The notes beneath the pieces were generated by a model that was not told the DNA's origin, made no database searches, and saw nothing but the letters and a program-made list of their open reading frames with translations. Of a stretch of DNA of 33,529 nt, positions 22,493 to 30,326 are shown in pieces. Location of the stretch: positions 1 to 33,529 of the forward strand of contig CAMCCC010000024.1 of NCBI GenBank assembly GCA_945873205.1. The letters are read 5' to 3'. Every line of letters begins with the position of its first letter. The stretch's first letter is position 1. The position numbers were made by a program, and so were the translations under genes. This DNA is from an uncultured bacterium. Its GTDB lineage: Bacteria; Bacillota; Clostridia; Oscillospirales; Oscillospiraceae.

Positions 22493-23712
22493 TGCAGCAC
22501 CTCCAGAATCTGGGCCAAAGTGGCCTTCACGCTGCCGTTATTGTCCACGGCGGCGTCGGCAAAGCGGCGGTACATGGGCTCCCGCTTTTGATACATTTCG
22601 TTCAGGTCATTTTTCAGGGAAAGGGGACGGCCGGTTTTATCCAGCTTCTCGGTGCCCCGCTGGAGCCAGACAATGGTACCATTCTGGTGCAGCAGGTCGT
22701 AATTCTCTTCCCGGGTGACGCAGCCGCCGCCGGTGGAAATGACAGCGCCGGACAGCTTGCCCAGGCGGGAAAGAATCTCCGTCTCCAAAGCCCGGAAGTG
22801 GCCCTCGCCGTACCGGGCGAAGATGGCGGGGATGTCCATGTCGGCCTCCTGCTCGATGAGGGCGTCAGCCTCGTACACCGGGCGGCCCAGCTTCTGGCCC
22901 AGGGCGGCGGCCAGGGTGCTTTTGCCGCTGGAGGGCATACCCACCAGGACAATGTTCTTCATCTGGCCGGAAAGCACCTTCTCGATGCGGCCGATCTCGC
23001 TGTCCGGGATGGCGCAGCCGGTGAACAACTCGCTGCTGCGCTTGGCCTGGGCCACCAGCATATACAATCCGCCGGCACAGGGGATGCCCAGCTTCTCCGC
23101 CTGCAAAAGCAGGGCGGTGCGGGCCGGATTGTACACCACATCCAGCACTCCCTCGCACTGGGGGAACAGACTCAGATCCACCGCCGCCTGACCGTTGTTG
23201 GGGTACATGCCCACGGGGGTGGTGTTGGCAATGATCCGGGCGTCGGCGTGCTTGGCCAGATTGTCGTAATTGTCCTCACCGCCCCGGGAGATCACGGTGA
23301 CGCTTTCTGCCCCCAGCATTTTCAGCACCGCCACCACCGTGACGGAGGCGCCGCCGCTGCCCAGCACCAGGGCCTTTTTGCCCTGAATCTGGATGCCGCT
23401 TTTTTTCACCAGGCTTTCAAAGCCATAGGCATCGGTATTGTCGCCATAGAGGCTGCCGTCCGGGCGGCGGACAATGCTGTTCACGCTGCCGATGCGCCGG
23501 GCGGTGTCAGACAGTTCGGCGCAGAAGGGCAGAACCGCCTTTTTGTAGGGGATGGTCACGTTGATACCGTCCCAATCGCCGTTTTTCAGAAAATCCTCCA
23601 GCTGCTCCGGCTCCCGCTCAAAGAGCTGATAATCATAATCGGCAAGCATGCCGTGAATGGCCGGGGAATAGCTGTGCCCCAGCTTTTGTCCAAGCAGACC
23701 GCATTTTAACAT
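22489..23712 (-). CDS. aroE/aroK: Fused shikimate dehydrogenase - shikimate kinase
   Basis: 407 residues coding two consecutive shikimate-pathway enzymes in one chain. Residues 1 to about 245 are AroE: GHSYSPAIH, NVTIPYKK with catalytic Lys57, DNTDAYG with Asp94, NADP loop LGSGGAS and GGLYMLVAQA. Residues 251-407 are AroK: MKNIVLVGMPSSGKST (Walker A 258-266), DALIEQE, FRALETEIL with Arg, and STGGGCVTR. Met251 at the junction is where a separate aroK would start, and the linker is only a few residues, so this looks like a recent end-to-end fusion. The fused enzyme could channel shikimate from reduction straight to phosphorylation. It overlaps aroQ by 4 nt and pheA by 1 nt. Confidence 0.95.
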   Translation of the reverse strand: MLKCGLLGQKLGHSYSPAIHGMLADYDYQLFEREPEQLEDFLKNGDWDGINVTIPYKKAVLPFCAELSDTARRIGSVNSIVRRPDGSLYGDNTDAYGFESLVKKSGIQIQGKKALVLGSGGASVTVVAVLKMLGAESVTVISRGGEDNYDNLAKHADARIIANTTPVGMYPNNGQAAVDLSLFPQCEGVLDVVYNPARTALLLQAEKLGIPCAGGLYMLVAQAKRSSELFTGCAIPDSEIGRIEKVLSGQMKNIVLVGMPSSGKSTLAAALGQKLGRPVYEADALIEQEADMDIPAIFARYGEGHFRALETEILSRLGKLSGAVISTGGGCVTREENYDLLHQNGTIVWLQRGTEKLDKTGRPLSLKNDLNEMYQKREPMYRRFADAAVDNNGSVKATLAQILEVLQ

Positions 23713-24851
23713 CAGATCACCTCACTATAGCTTCCCAGATAGTTGAACTCCTCGCAGATATTTTGCAGCTCCCCCATCAGCTGGATGAACTGGGGGGAAT
23801 AGACCGGGGTGTCCAGGTCGAAATAGAACATGAATTCAAAATCCCGCTCCGGCAGGGGGCGGCTTTCCAGCTTGTTCAGGTTGATGCCCAGGGCGTAGAA
23901 GCGGCTGAGCACCTTGTAAAGTGAGCCGGGGGTATGGGGCAGCACCAGCATCAAACTGGTGCGGTCAGCTCCGGGGTAGATCTCCAGATTCTTGGAGATG
24001 CAGATGAAGCGGGTGTAGTTATTGCCCTGATCCTGCACCGACTCCTCCAGGCAGGTCAGCCCGTAGAGCTTGGCGCAGGAGCGGGAGGACAGCGCCGCCG
24101 CGCCGCCGCCGGCCTCGGAGACATATTTGGCGGCCATGGCGGTGTTCTCGCAGGGGATGATCTTCACCCCGCTGAACTTTTGCAGGTAGCGGGCGCACTG
24201 GTTGATGGCCTGCTCATGGGAGTAAATCTCCCTGATATCTTCCATCCGGGTGCCGGGCTTCACCAGCAGGTTGTGGTCCACCTTCAGCCGCACGGAGCGG
24301 ACGATGCGGAAATTGTGGCGCATCATCAGGTCATAGACCTTGTTCACCGAGCCGGCGGTGCTGTTTTCCAGGGGGATGATGCCGTAACGGCAAAGGCCCT
24401 TTTCAATGGCGGAGAACACCGCGTCAAAGCTGTTGAAATAGAAGATGTTGGGCAGCCGGAACAGCTTCTCGCAGGCCAACTGGGAATAGGCCCCCTCCAC
24501 CCCCTGACAGGCCACCGTGGCCGTCTTGGGGAAAAGCGGGTCTGTGTTCTCAATGGCGGCGGTGATCTGCTCCGTCAGGGCGCTGCTGCTGTCCAGGATA
24601 CGGTGCTGGTAGCTGCGGCTCAGCTCGAAGAGCAGGGAATAGAGGGACACGGCGTAGTCCTTGAACTCCTCCGGGCACTTCTCCATCACGTCCAGCAGCT
24701 TGGCCCGCTCCCGGCTGGCGTCCATCACGGGCTTGCCCGCCTGACGCTTCCACTGGGCGATCTGGGCGGCGGTCTCCATGCGCCGGGCAAAAAGCTGTAT
24801 CAGCTCGTCGTCAATTTGGTCAATCTGTTCTCTGTAGTAGCTCAAATCCAT
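23712..24851 (-). CDS. pheA: Bifunctional chorismate mutase - prephenate dehydratase (P-protein)
   Basis: 379 residues. Residues 1-85 form an AroQ-type chorismate mutase helix bundle (YREQIDQIDDELIQLFARRM; ERAKLLDVM). Residues about 110-285 are prephenate dehydratase (ACQGVEGAYSQLACEKLF; IPLENSTAGSVNKVYDLM; the catalytic NYTRFICIS). Residues about 298-375 are an ACT domain with PHTPGSLYKVLSRF and KLESRP, the phenylalanine-binding motifs for feedback inhibition. It makes phenylpyruvate from chorismate, giving a second level of control besides the operon attenuator. The start overlaps aroC by 10 nt, with GAGGG just upstream. Confidence 0.96.
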   Translation of the reverse strand: MDLSYYREQIDQIDDELIQLFARRMETAAQIAQWKRQAGKPVMDASRERAKLLDVMEKCPEEFKDYAVSLYSLLFELSRSYQHRILDSSSALTEQITAAIENTDPLFPKTATVACQGVEGAYSQLACEKLFRLPNIFYFNSFDAVFSAIEKGLCRYGIIPLENSTAGSVNKVYDLMMRHNFRIVRSVRLKVDHNLLVKPGTRMEDIREIYSHEQAINQCARYLQKFSGVKIIPCENTAMAAKYVSEAGGGAAALSSRSCAKLYGLTCLEESVQDQGNNYTRFICISKNLEIYPGADRTSLMLVLPHTPGSLYKVLSRFYALGINLNKLESRPLPERDFEFMFYFDLDTPVYSPQFIQLMGELQNICEEFNYLGSYSEVI

Positions 24852-25927
24852 TGGTTTTCCCTCAACTCCTTCTTTCGCCCCAGCAGGGCGTCGTATACGG
24901 CGATGGCCGCTGCGGCTTCGATCACCGGCACAGCCCGGGGCACGATGCAGGGGTCATGCCGGCCGCCCACCCGGAGCTTTTCTTCCGTCAGCGTTTCCAG
25001 ATTTATGCTGTCCTGCTCCATGGCGATGGAGGGGGTGGGCTTGATGGCGGCCCGGAACACCAGGGGCATGCCGTTGGTGATGCCGCCCAGGATGCCGCCG
25101 CAGTGGTTGCTGCGGGTTTCGATGCGGCCGTCCTGCACCGTGTAGCTATCATTGTTCTGGCTGCCCCGCAGCTTTGCCGCCGCAAAACCGGCGCCGAACT
25201 CCACGCCCTTCACCGCCGGGATGCCAAAGACGATGCCGGCAATGCGGTTTTCCATGCCGCCGAACATGGGGTCCCCCAAGCCTGCGGGAAGGCCCAGCAC
25301 CGCGCACTCGATCACGCCGCCCAGGCTGTCCCCCTGGGCCTTGGCCTGAGCGATGGCCGCCTGCATGGCTTCCCCGGCGGCCTCATCTACGGTGGGGAAG
25401 GCCTTCTCCGCCGTGGAGGCGCTCAGGGGGGAGGGGTCCTCCACGTCACCGATGGCTTTGATGCGGGAGATGACTTCAATGCCCCGGCGCTGCAAAATCT
25501 GCAAACATACGCCCCCGGCAATGCACAGGGGAGCCGTCAGCCGGCCAGAAAAGTGGCCGCCGCCGGCATAGTCCTGATGACCGAAGTATTTCACATTGGC
25601 GGTATAGTCCGCGTGGCCGGGCCGGGGCACCGCGGAGAAGGGAGCGTAGTCCTTGGAGCGGGTGTCCCCATTGCGGATGATGGCGGTCAGGGGCACGCCG
25701 CAGGTGGTATCTCCCCGCAGCCCCGACAGAAACTCCGGGGCGTCCGCCTCTTTGCGGGCGGTGGAATAGGCGTTGCGGCCGGGAGCCCGGCGCTCCAGGA
25801 AGCGCTGCAGGGCCTCAAAGTCGAGCTGCTCCCCGGCGGGGATGCCCTCCAGGGTCATGCCGATGGCGGGGGAATGGGACTGGCCAAAGATGGTCAGGTG
25901 AAGGTTTTCACCGTAGGTACTGCTCAT
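24842..25927 (-). CDS. aroC: Chorismate synthase
   Basis: 361 residues. FMN-dependent elimination of phosphate from EPSP to chorismate. Signatures: FGQSHSPAIGMTLEGIPAG at the N-terminus, RRAPGRNAYSTARKEAD, PFSAVPRPGHADYTANVKYF, DYAGGGHFSGRLTAPL and, near the C-terminus, RVGGRHDPCIVPRAVPV. All are in place, and the length is normal. It overlaps aroA by 4 nt and pheA by 10 nt. Confidence 0.97.
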   Translation of the reverse strand: MSSTYGENLHLTIFGQSHSPAIGMTLEGIPAGEQLDFEALQRFLERRAPGRNAYSTARKEADAPEFLSGLRGDTTCGVPLTAIIRNGDTRSKDYAPFSAVPRPGHADYTANVKYFGHQDYAGGGHFSGRLTAPLCIAGGVCLQILQRRGIEVISRIKAIGDVEDPSPLSASTAEKAFPTVDEAAGEAMQAAIAQAKAQGDSLGGVIECAVLGLPAGLGDPMFGGMENRIAGIVFGIPAVKGVEFGAGFAAAKLRGSQNNDSYTVQDGRIETRSNHCGGILGGITNGMPLVFRAAIKPTPSIAMEQDSINLETLTEEKLRVGGRHDPCIVPRAVPVIEAAAAIAVYDALLGRKKELRENQWI

Positions 25928-27183
25928 AGGCTGCCTCCTGTCAATGAACCGAAATCTTCCCAGAAGCGGGGGTAGGATTTGCTTACAGCCTGGCTGCCGC
26001 TGAGAAGAATCTCCCCGGTGCAGCCGCAGGCGGCGGTGGCCGCCGCCATGGCAATGCGGTGGTCGCCACAGGAATCCACGCTGCCGCCGGAAAGGCTCTC
26101 CTTGCCGTGAATCACCAGACCCTCCGCCAGCTCCTGAATGTCCGCCCCCAGGGCGGTCAGCAGGGCGGTGGTGCTTTGCAGCCGGTCGGACTCCTTCAGC
26201 CGCAGCCGCCCCGCGTTGATGATTTGTGTCTCCCCCTGGGCCAGGGCGGCCACCACGCTCAAAACCGGGATCAGGTCGGGGATGGGCTTGGCGTCAATGG
26301 TGATGCCCTGCAGCTGACCTTTGCGGACGGCGAAGCTGCCCTCCCGCTGCTCCACCTGCGCCCCAAAGGCGCGGAGGATCTCCAACACGGCCCGGTCTCC
26401 CTGGTGGGAGGCGGGGTTCAGGCCGTCGATGGTAAGCCCTTTATCAGACAAGGCGCCCATGCACAGGAAGAAGGCGGCGTTGGAGAAGTCCCCCTCTACC
26501 TGCAAGGCTTCCGGCAATTTGCCCCGCTGGGAGCCGGGGATATGGTAGCACCAATCGGATTTCTCCAGCGCTATGCCCGAAAGAGACAGGGCGTCTTCGG
26601 TCATGGTGATGTAGGCTTCGGACTCGATGCTGCCGGTGACGGTCAGGCGGCTGTCCCCCGCCGTCAGAGGCAGGGCCAGCAGCAGGCCGGAAATATACTG
26701 GGAGGACACATTCCCCGGCAGCTCATAGTCCCCGGCGCGCAATTGGCCGGAGCAATAAAGCAGGTTATCCTCCTGCCGCAGGGCCATGCCGTGGGCGGTC
26801 AGTTCTGCGTCCAGCGGGGCCAGAGGCCGCTGGGGCAGGCGGCCCTCCATATGGAACACCGCATCCGCACCCAGTGCGCCGCAGACCGGCAGCAGGAAGC
26901 GGAGGGTGCTGCCGCTCTCCCCGCAGTATAAATGGCACAGGCCTGCGGGTACTTTCTCAATGGGCCGCACCCGAAGGCGGCCGTCCTCTGTTTGGCGGAT
27001 GTCCGCCCCCAGGGCGTTGAGACAGGCCATGGTGGCGCTGATGTCGGCGGAGAGGCCGTCGCAGGCAATGACCGTCTCCCCCTGGCCCAGGGCGGCGCAG
27101 ATCAGCAGCCGGTGGGCCTGGGACTTGGAGGCGGGTATTTTCACCCGGCCGCTTCTCTGGCCGGGACGAATGGTGATATTCAT
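25924..27183 (-). CDS. aroA: EPSP synthase (3-phosphoshikimate 1-carboxyvinyltransferase)
   Basis: 419 residues. Joins shikimate-3-phosphate and PEP. Motifs: KIPASKSQAHRLLICAAL (phosphate-binding Lys and Ser), GESGSTLRFLLPVCGALGA, RLPQRPLAPL, RLKESDRLQSTTALL, and CGDHRIAMA. The loop corresponding to the glyphosate-determining site reads CGESGSTLRFLLP; the usual Gly-Asn-Ala-Gly-Thr is replaced by Gly-Glu-Ser-Gly-Ser-Thr, a difference seen in class II-like or divergent enzymes, so it may have altered glyphosate sensitivity (inference). It overlaps aroB and aroC by 4 nt each. Confidence 0.95.
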   Translation of the reverse strand: MNITIRPGQRSGRVKIPASKSQAHRLLICAALGQGETVIACDGLSADISATMACLNALGADIRQTEDGRLRVRPIEKVPAGLCHLYCGESGSTLRFLLPVCGALGADAVFHMEGRLPQRPLAPLDAELTAHGMALRQEDNLLYCSGQLRAGDYELPGNVSSQYISGLLLALPLTAGDSRLTVTGSIESEAYITMTEDALSLSGIALEKSDWCYHIPGSQRGKLPEALQVEGDFSNAAFFLCMGALSDKGLTIDGLNPASHQGDRAVLEILRAFGAQVEQREGSFAVRKGQLQGITIDAKPIPDLIPVLSVVAALAQGETQIINAGRLRLKESDRLQSTTALLTALGADIQELAEGLVIHGKESLSGGSVDSCGDHRIAMAAATAACGCTGEILLSGSQAVSKSYPRFWEDFGSLTGGSL

Positions 27184-28241
27184 GAGCCGATTCCTCCGGC
27201 TTTCATCCAGTCTTTGATTTCCTCCGTGGGGACGCTGAGGATGGCGCAGTGGCCAATCTCCTTCGGCACCACCAGGTGCATGGCCCCGCCGGTGAGCTTC
27301 TTATCCGTCAAAGCCGCCTCTGCCATGGCTTCCAGCGGGAAGTCCGTGGAAGTGGGCAAGTGGTACTGGTCAAGAATGGCCAGCACTTCGCCCAACGTTT
27401 CTTCGGAACAATAGCCCTTGGCGGCGGCGGCCCGGGTGATGGCCGCCATGCCGATGGCCACCGCCTGGCCGTGGAGCACGCCAAAATGGCTGCAAGCCTC
27501 CACCGCATGGCCGAAGGAGTGGCCCAGGTTCAGCAGCTGCCGCAAGCCCCGGTCAAACTCGTCCTGATTCACAATGTCCCGCTTCATCTCCACGCAGGTG
27601 CAGATCACATGCTCCAGCTGCGCTTCGATGGGGGTGGCTTTCAATTCTTCAAAGAAGGTTTTGCTGCCCAACACACCGTATTTGATCACTTCCGCGCAGC
27701 CGCAGCGAAACTCCTCCTCCGGCAGGGTGGAGAGCACATCCGGGTCGCAGAGCACCAGGGCTGGCTGGTAGAAGCAGCCCACCTGGTTCTTGCCCGTGGG
27801 CAGGTTCACCGCGGTCTTGCCCCCCACGGAGGAATCCACCGCCGCCAGCAGGGTGGTGGGGATTTGCACGAAGTCCATGCCCCGCTGGTAGGTGGCGGCG
27901 GCAAAGCCGGTGAGGTCCCCGGTGACGCCGCCCCCCAGAGCCACCAGCACGTCGGTGCGGGTGATGTGGTTCCGGGACAGAAATTCCAGCAGCTTGCCGT
28001 AGTTTTCCAGGGTCTTGGCCTGCTCCCCATGGGGCAGCACATAGTGCAGCACCTCAAAACCGGCCTCAGCCAGGGAGCGCTCCACCCGCTGGCCGTACAG
28101 GGGATAGACAATGTCCCCGGCGATGACGACGGCCTTTTTGGCACGGGTGGCGGCTTTGACCAGCTCGCCGCAGCGGCGCAGCAGGCTCCGCTCCACCAGC
28201 ACCTCATATTCCCGGGATGCGGAAACGCGCACCGTTCTCAT
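27180..28241 (-). CDS. aroB: 3-dehydroquinate synthase
   Basis: 353 residues. NAD- and metal-dependent cyclisation of DAHP to 3-dehydroquinate. Signatures: LPHGEQAKTLENYGKLLEFL, VALGGGVTGDLTGFAAATYQRG, QIPTTLLAAVDSSVGGKTAVNL, KNQVGCFYQP, CGCAEVIKYGVL and the zinc-binding NLGHSFGHAVE with later HGQAVAIGM. Length is normal. It overlaps tyrA and aroA by 4 nt each, so all stop/start junctions around it are ATGA-type. Confidence 0.97.
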   Translation of the reverse strand: MRTVRVSASREYEVLVERSLLRRCGELVKAATRAKKAVVIAGDIVYPLYGQRVERSLAEAGFEVLHYVLPHGEQAKTLENYGKLLEFLSRNHITRTDVLVALGGGVTGDLTGFAAATYQRGMDFVQIPTTLLAAVDSSVGGKTAVNLPTGKNQVGCFYQPALVLCDPDVLSTLPEEEFRCGCAEVIKYGVLGSKTFFEELKATPIEAQLEHVICTCVEMKRDIVNQDEFDRGLRQLLNLGHSFGHAVEACSHFGVLHGQAVAIGMAAITRAAAAKGYCSEETLGEVLAILDQYHLPTSTDFPLEAMAEAALTDKKLTGGAMHLVVPKEIGHCAILSVPTEEIKDWMKAGGIGS

Positions 28242-29071
28242 CTTCCGTCCACCTCCTCCTTCAATCTACGGCCTTCATCCAGCAGCCGCACCAGCTCCGG
28301 CAGGTCGTTCTCCTCCATGGCCTTGCGGTACTGCTGCAAGTTGGAAATGAAGATATCCAGCTCGGCCATCAGGCAGTCCTTGTTCTCCATGAACAGCTCC
28401 GCCCACATGGGAGGGTTCAGCCAGGCCACACGGGTCATGTCCTTGTAGCTGCCGGCGGAAAAGCCCTTGTGCACCCGGGCGGTGGGGCTTTTGATGTAGG
28501 CGTTGGACACCACATGGGCCATCTGGGAGGTAAAGGCGATCATCTGGTCGTGCTTTTCCGCCGTGGTGACGGAGATGCTGCCGAAACCCGCCGGGGAGAG
28601 CAGCTCCTTCACCCGGCCCAGCAGAACAATATCGTCAAAGCGGGGCGGTACAATGACCATGGGCGCCCCGTGGTACAGGTTGCCCCGGGCGTATTTGAAG
28701 CCGGAGTTGTGGGTGCCGGCCATGGGGTGGCCCCCCAGGTAGGTGAAGCCGTCACGCTCCGCTATGGGGAAGCAGGCGGCGCAGACCACCCGCTTGGTGC
28801 CGCAGCAGTCGATCACCAGGGGCTTTGGGCCGAAATAGGGTCCCATTTCATCAATATAGGCAATGGCCGCCTCCGGGTACAGGGTTACCAGCACCAGGTC
28901 GCAGTCCGACACGTTCTCTTTGGTCAGCTCCCCGTCCACGGCGCCGCTGAGCATGGCGAAGTCCAGCACGGAGCGGGTGCGGTTAAAGGCCAGCACCTGG
29001 TGCCCCTCGTTATGATAGGCCCAGGCAAAGGAGCCGCCGATCAGCCCCAGGCCCACGATTCCCACTTTCAT
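28238..29071 (-). CDS. tyrA: Prephenate dehydrogenase
   Basis: 277 residues. Oxidises prephenate to 4-hydroxyphenylpyruvate for tyrosine. The N-terminal NAD loop is KVGIVGLGLIGGSFAWAYH; the GGHPMAGTHNSGF motif carries the catalytic His, and the all-helical C-terminal domain follows (AEKHDQMIAFTSQMAHVVSN, with the conserved His-Asp). There is no ACT domain, so allosteric tyrosine control is likely weaker than in longer forms, leaving control to transcription. It overlaps aroF and aroB by 4 nt each. Confidence 0.95.
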   Translation of the reverse strand: MKVGIVGLGLIGGSFAWAYHNEGHQVLAFNRTRSVLDFAMLSGAVDGELTKENVSDCDLVLVTLYPEAAIAYIDEMGPYFGPKPLVIDCCGTKRVVCAACFPIAERDGFTYLGGHPMAGTHNSGFKYARGNLYHGAPMVIVPPRFDDIVLLGRVKELLSPAGFGSISVTTAEKHDQMIAFTSQMAHVVSNAYIKSPTARVHKGFSAGSYKDMTRVAWLNPPMWAELFMENKDCLMAELDIFISNLQQYRKAMEENDLPELVRLLDEGRRLKEEVDGR

Positions 29072-30072
29072 CCGGCAACAACCTCCCGCAGCTGCATGAC
29101 CTTGGCGGCCAGCTCCGTGTATTCCTCCGGCCGCAGGGACTGGGCCCCGTCACACAGGGCGTGGATGGGGTCGTTATGCACCTCGATGATCAGACCGTCG
29201 GCGCCGGCGGCGGTGGCCGCCAGAGCGCAGGAGGGCACCAGCCTGGCCATGCCGGTGGCGTGGCTGGGGTCCACGATGACCGGCAGATGGGTCAGCTCGT
29301 GGAGCATGGGCACGGCGGAGATGTCCAGGGTGTTGCGGGTGTAGTCACTGAAGGTGCGGATGCCCCGCTCGCAGAGAATCACCCGCTCGTTGCCGTTGGC
29401 CATGATGTATTCGGCGCTCATCAGCAGCTCCTTCAGGGTGTTGGCCAGGCCCCGTTTCAGCAGGATGGGCTTGTCCAATTTGCCCAGCTCCCGCAGCAGG
29501 TCAAAGTTCTGCATGTTCCGGGCGCCCACCTGCAGCATGTCCACATCCTCGAACAGGGGCAGGTCCGCCACGCTCATGATCTCGGTGACGAAGGGCAGGC
29601 CCGTCTCCTGCCGGGCGATCTTTAAAAGCTCCAGCCCGGTGGCCTTCAGGCCGGGGAAGTCGTAGGGGGAGGTGCGGGGTTTGAAGGCGCCGCCCCGCAG
29701 CAGCTGGGCCCCGGCGGCCTTCACCGCTTTGGCCACGGTGACGATCTGTTCCTCACTCTCCACGGAGCAGGGGCCGGCGATCATGGCAAAGTGGCCGCCG
29801 CCGATCTTCACCCCTTCACATTCCACCACCATGTCCTCCGGGTGGAACTTCCGGTTGCAGCACTTGAAGGGCTCGGACACCCGCTTCACAGAGTCAACGA
29901 TCTCCAGGCTGCTTACCAGGTCCATGTCCACCTGGCTGGTGTCGCCCACCAGGCCCAGCACGGTCTGGTACTCGCCCACGGACAGATGGATGCGCAGCCC
30001 CAGATCCTGGAGCCAGTTTATCAGCTGGTCGCGCTTGGCTTCGGTAACGCCCTGTTTCAGTACAACGATCAT
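29068..30072 (-). CDS. aroF: 3-deoxy-7-phosphoheptulonate (DAHP) synthase, class I-beta with N-terminal ferredoxin-like regulatory domain
   Basis: 334 residues; first committed step, joining PEP and erythrose-4-phosphate. Residues 1-65 (MIVVLKQGVTEAKRDQLINW; GEYQTVLGLVGDTSQVDMDL) are the ferredoxin-like domain known from the Thermotoga-type enzyme to close over the active site when Phe or Tyr binds. The barrel follows with AGPCSVESEEQ (metal-ligand Cys), GGAFKPRTSPYDFPGL, NMQNFDLLRELGKLDKPILLKRG, DPSHATGMARLVPS and EVHNDP. It is the first enzyme gene of the operon, about 40 nt beyond the attenuator terminator, with GGAGGACG near the ATG. Confidence 0.96.
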   Translation of the reverse strand: MIVVLKQGVTEAKRDQLINWLQDLGLRIHLSVGEYQTVLGLVGDTSQVDMDLVSSLEIVDSVKRVSEPFKCCNRKFHPEDMVVECEGVKIGGGHFAMIAGPCSVESEEQIVTVAKAVKAAGAQLLRGGAFKPRTSPYDFPGLKATGLELLKIARQETGLPFVTEIMSVADLPLFEDVDMLQVGARNMQNFDLLRELGKLDKPILLKRGLANTLKELLMSAEYIMANGNERVILCERGIRTFSDYTRNTLDISAVPMLHELTHLPVIVDPSHATGMARLVPSCALAATAAGADGLIIEVHNDPIHALCDGAQSLRPEEYTELAAKVMQLREVVAG

Positions 30073-30115
30073 TTTTTCGTCCTCCGTTTCCTTTGAGAGC
30101 TTGGGATCAAGTGTT

Positions 30116-30158
30116 TTTTAAAAACAAAAATGCTGCCCAGGCGTAACCTGTGCAGCAT
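30116..30158 (-). terminator. Attenuator terminator in the aromatic operon leader
   Basis: On the minus strand ATGCTGC-A-CAGG pairs with CCTG-G-GCAGCAT around a 5-nt loop, then TTTTTGTTTTT. It lies 44 nt before aroF and 45 nt after the stop of the Phe/Tyr leader peptide, the proper position for ribosome-controlled attenuation. Confidence 0.88.
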
Positions 30159-30203
30159 CATAAGCAATTTTTATCCGCTTCTTTTTTGCACCACAAATTA
30201 CCC

Positions 30204-30260
30204 TTACCTCAGCTTGGCGGTAAAGTAGTAATAATAGGATGCAAAAGCGAAGTGCTTCAT
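30204..30260 (-). CDS. Phe/Tyr-rich leader peptide of the aromatic operon
   Basis: An 18-codon open frame, MKHFAFASYYYYFTAKLR, with GGAGAG 8 nt before its ATG. Phe is at positions 4, 6 and 13 and Tyr at 9-12 in a row, i.e. 7 of 18 residues are the two end products of the downstream operon. It begins about 30 nt after the promoter start and stops 45 nt before an intrinsic terminator. A ribosome stalled on Tyr or Phe codons for lack of charged tRNA would mask TTTTGCA (30246-30240) and let the segment with GTGCA (30191-30187) pair with TGCAC in the terminator arm (30154-30150). A ribosome reaching the stop codon would cover that segment and allow termination. Pairings were found by eye. Confidence 0.85.
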   Translation of the reverse strand: MKHFAFASYYYYFTAKLR

Positions 30261-30296
30261 GGTATCGGCTCTCCAACAATTTAAATTACGAGAGTT

Positions 30297-30326
30297 AATA
30301 TAAACCCGGAAAGCCCCCGGTGTCAA
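30297..30326 (-). promoter_or_regulatory. Promoter of the aromatic amino acid operon
   Basis: Minus strand TTGACA (30321-30326), 18-bp spacer, TATATT (30297-30302). The TGA inside TTGACA is also the stop codon of the upstream lipoprotein gene. Confidence 0.85.

Noticed and set aside
23934-25975. Plus-strand open frames across pheA and aroC
   Set aside because: Antisense shadows of two enzymes with every catalytic motif present.
30073-30326. T-box riboswitch before aroF
   Set aside because: No AGGGTGG..ACC antiterminator sequence or specifier loop; the peptide-coding leader explains the layout better.
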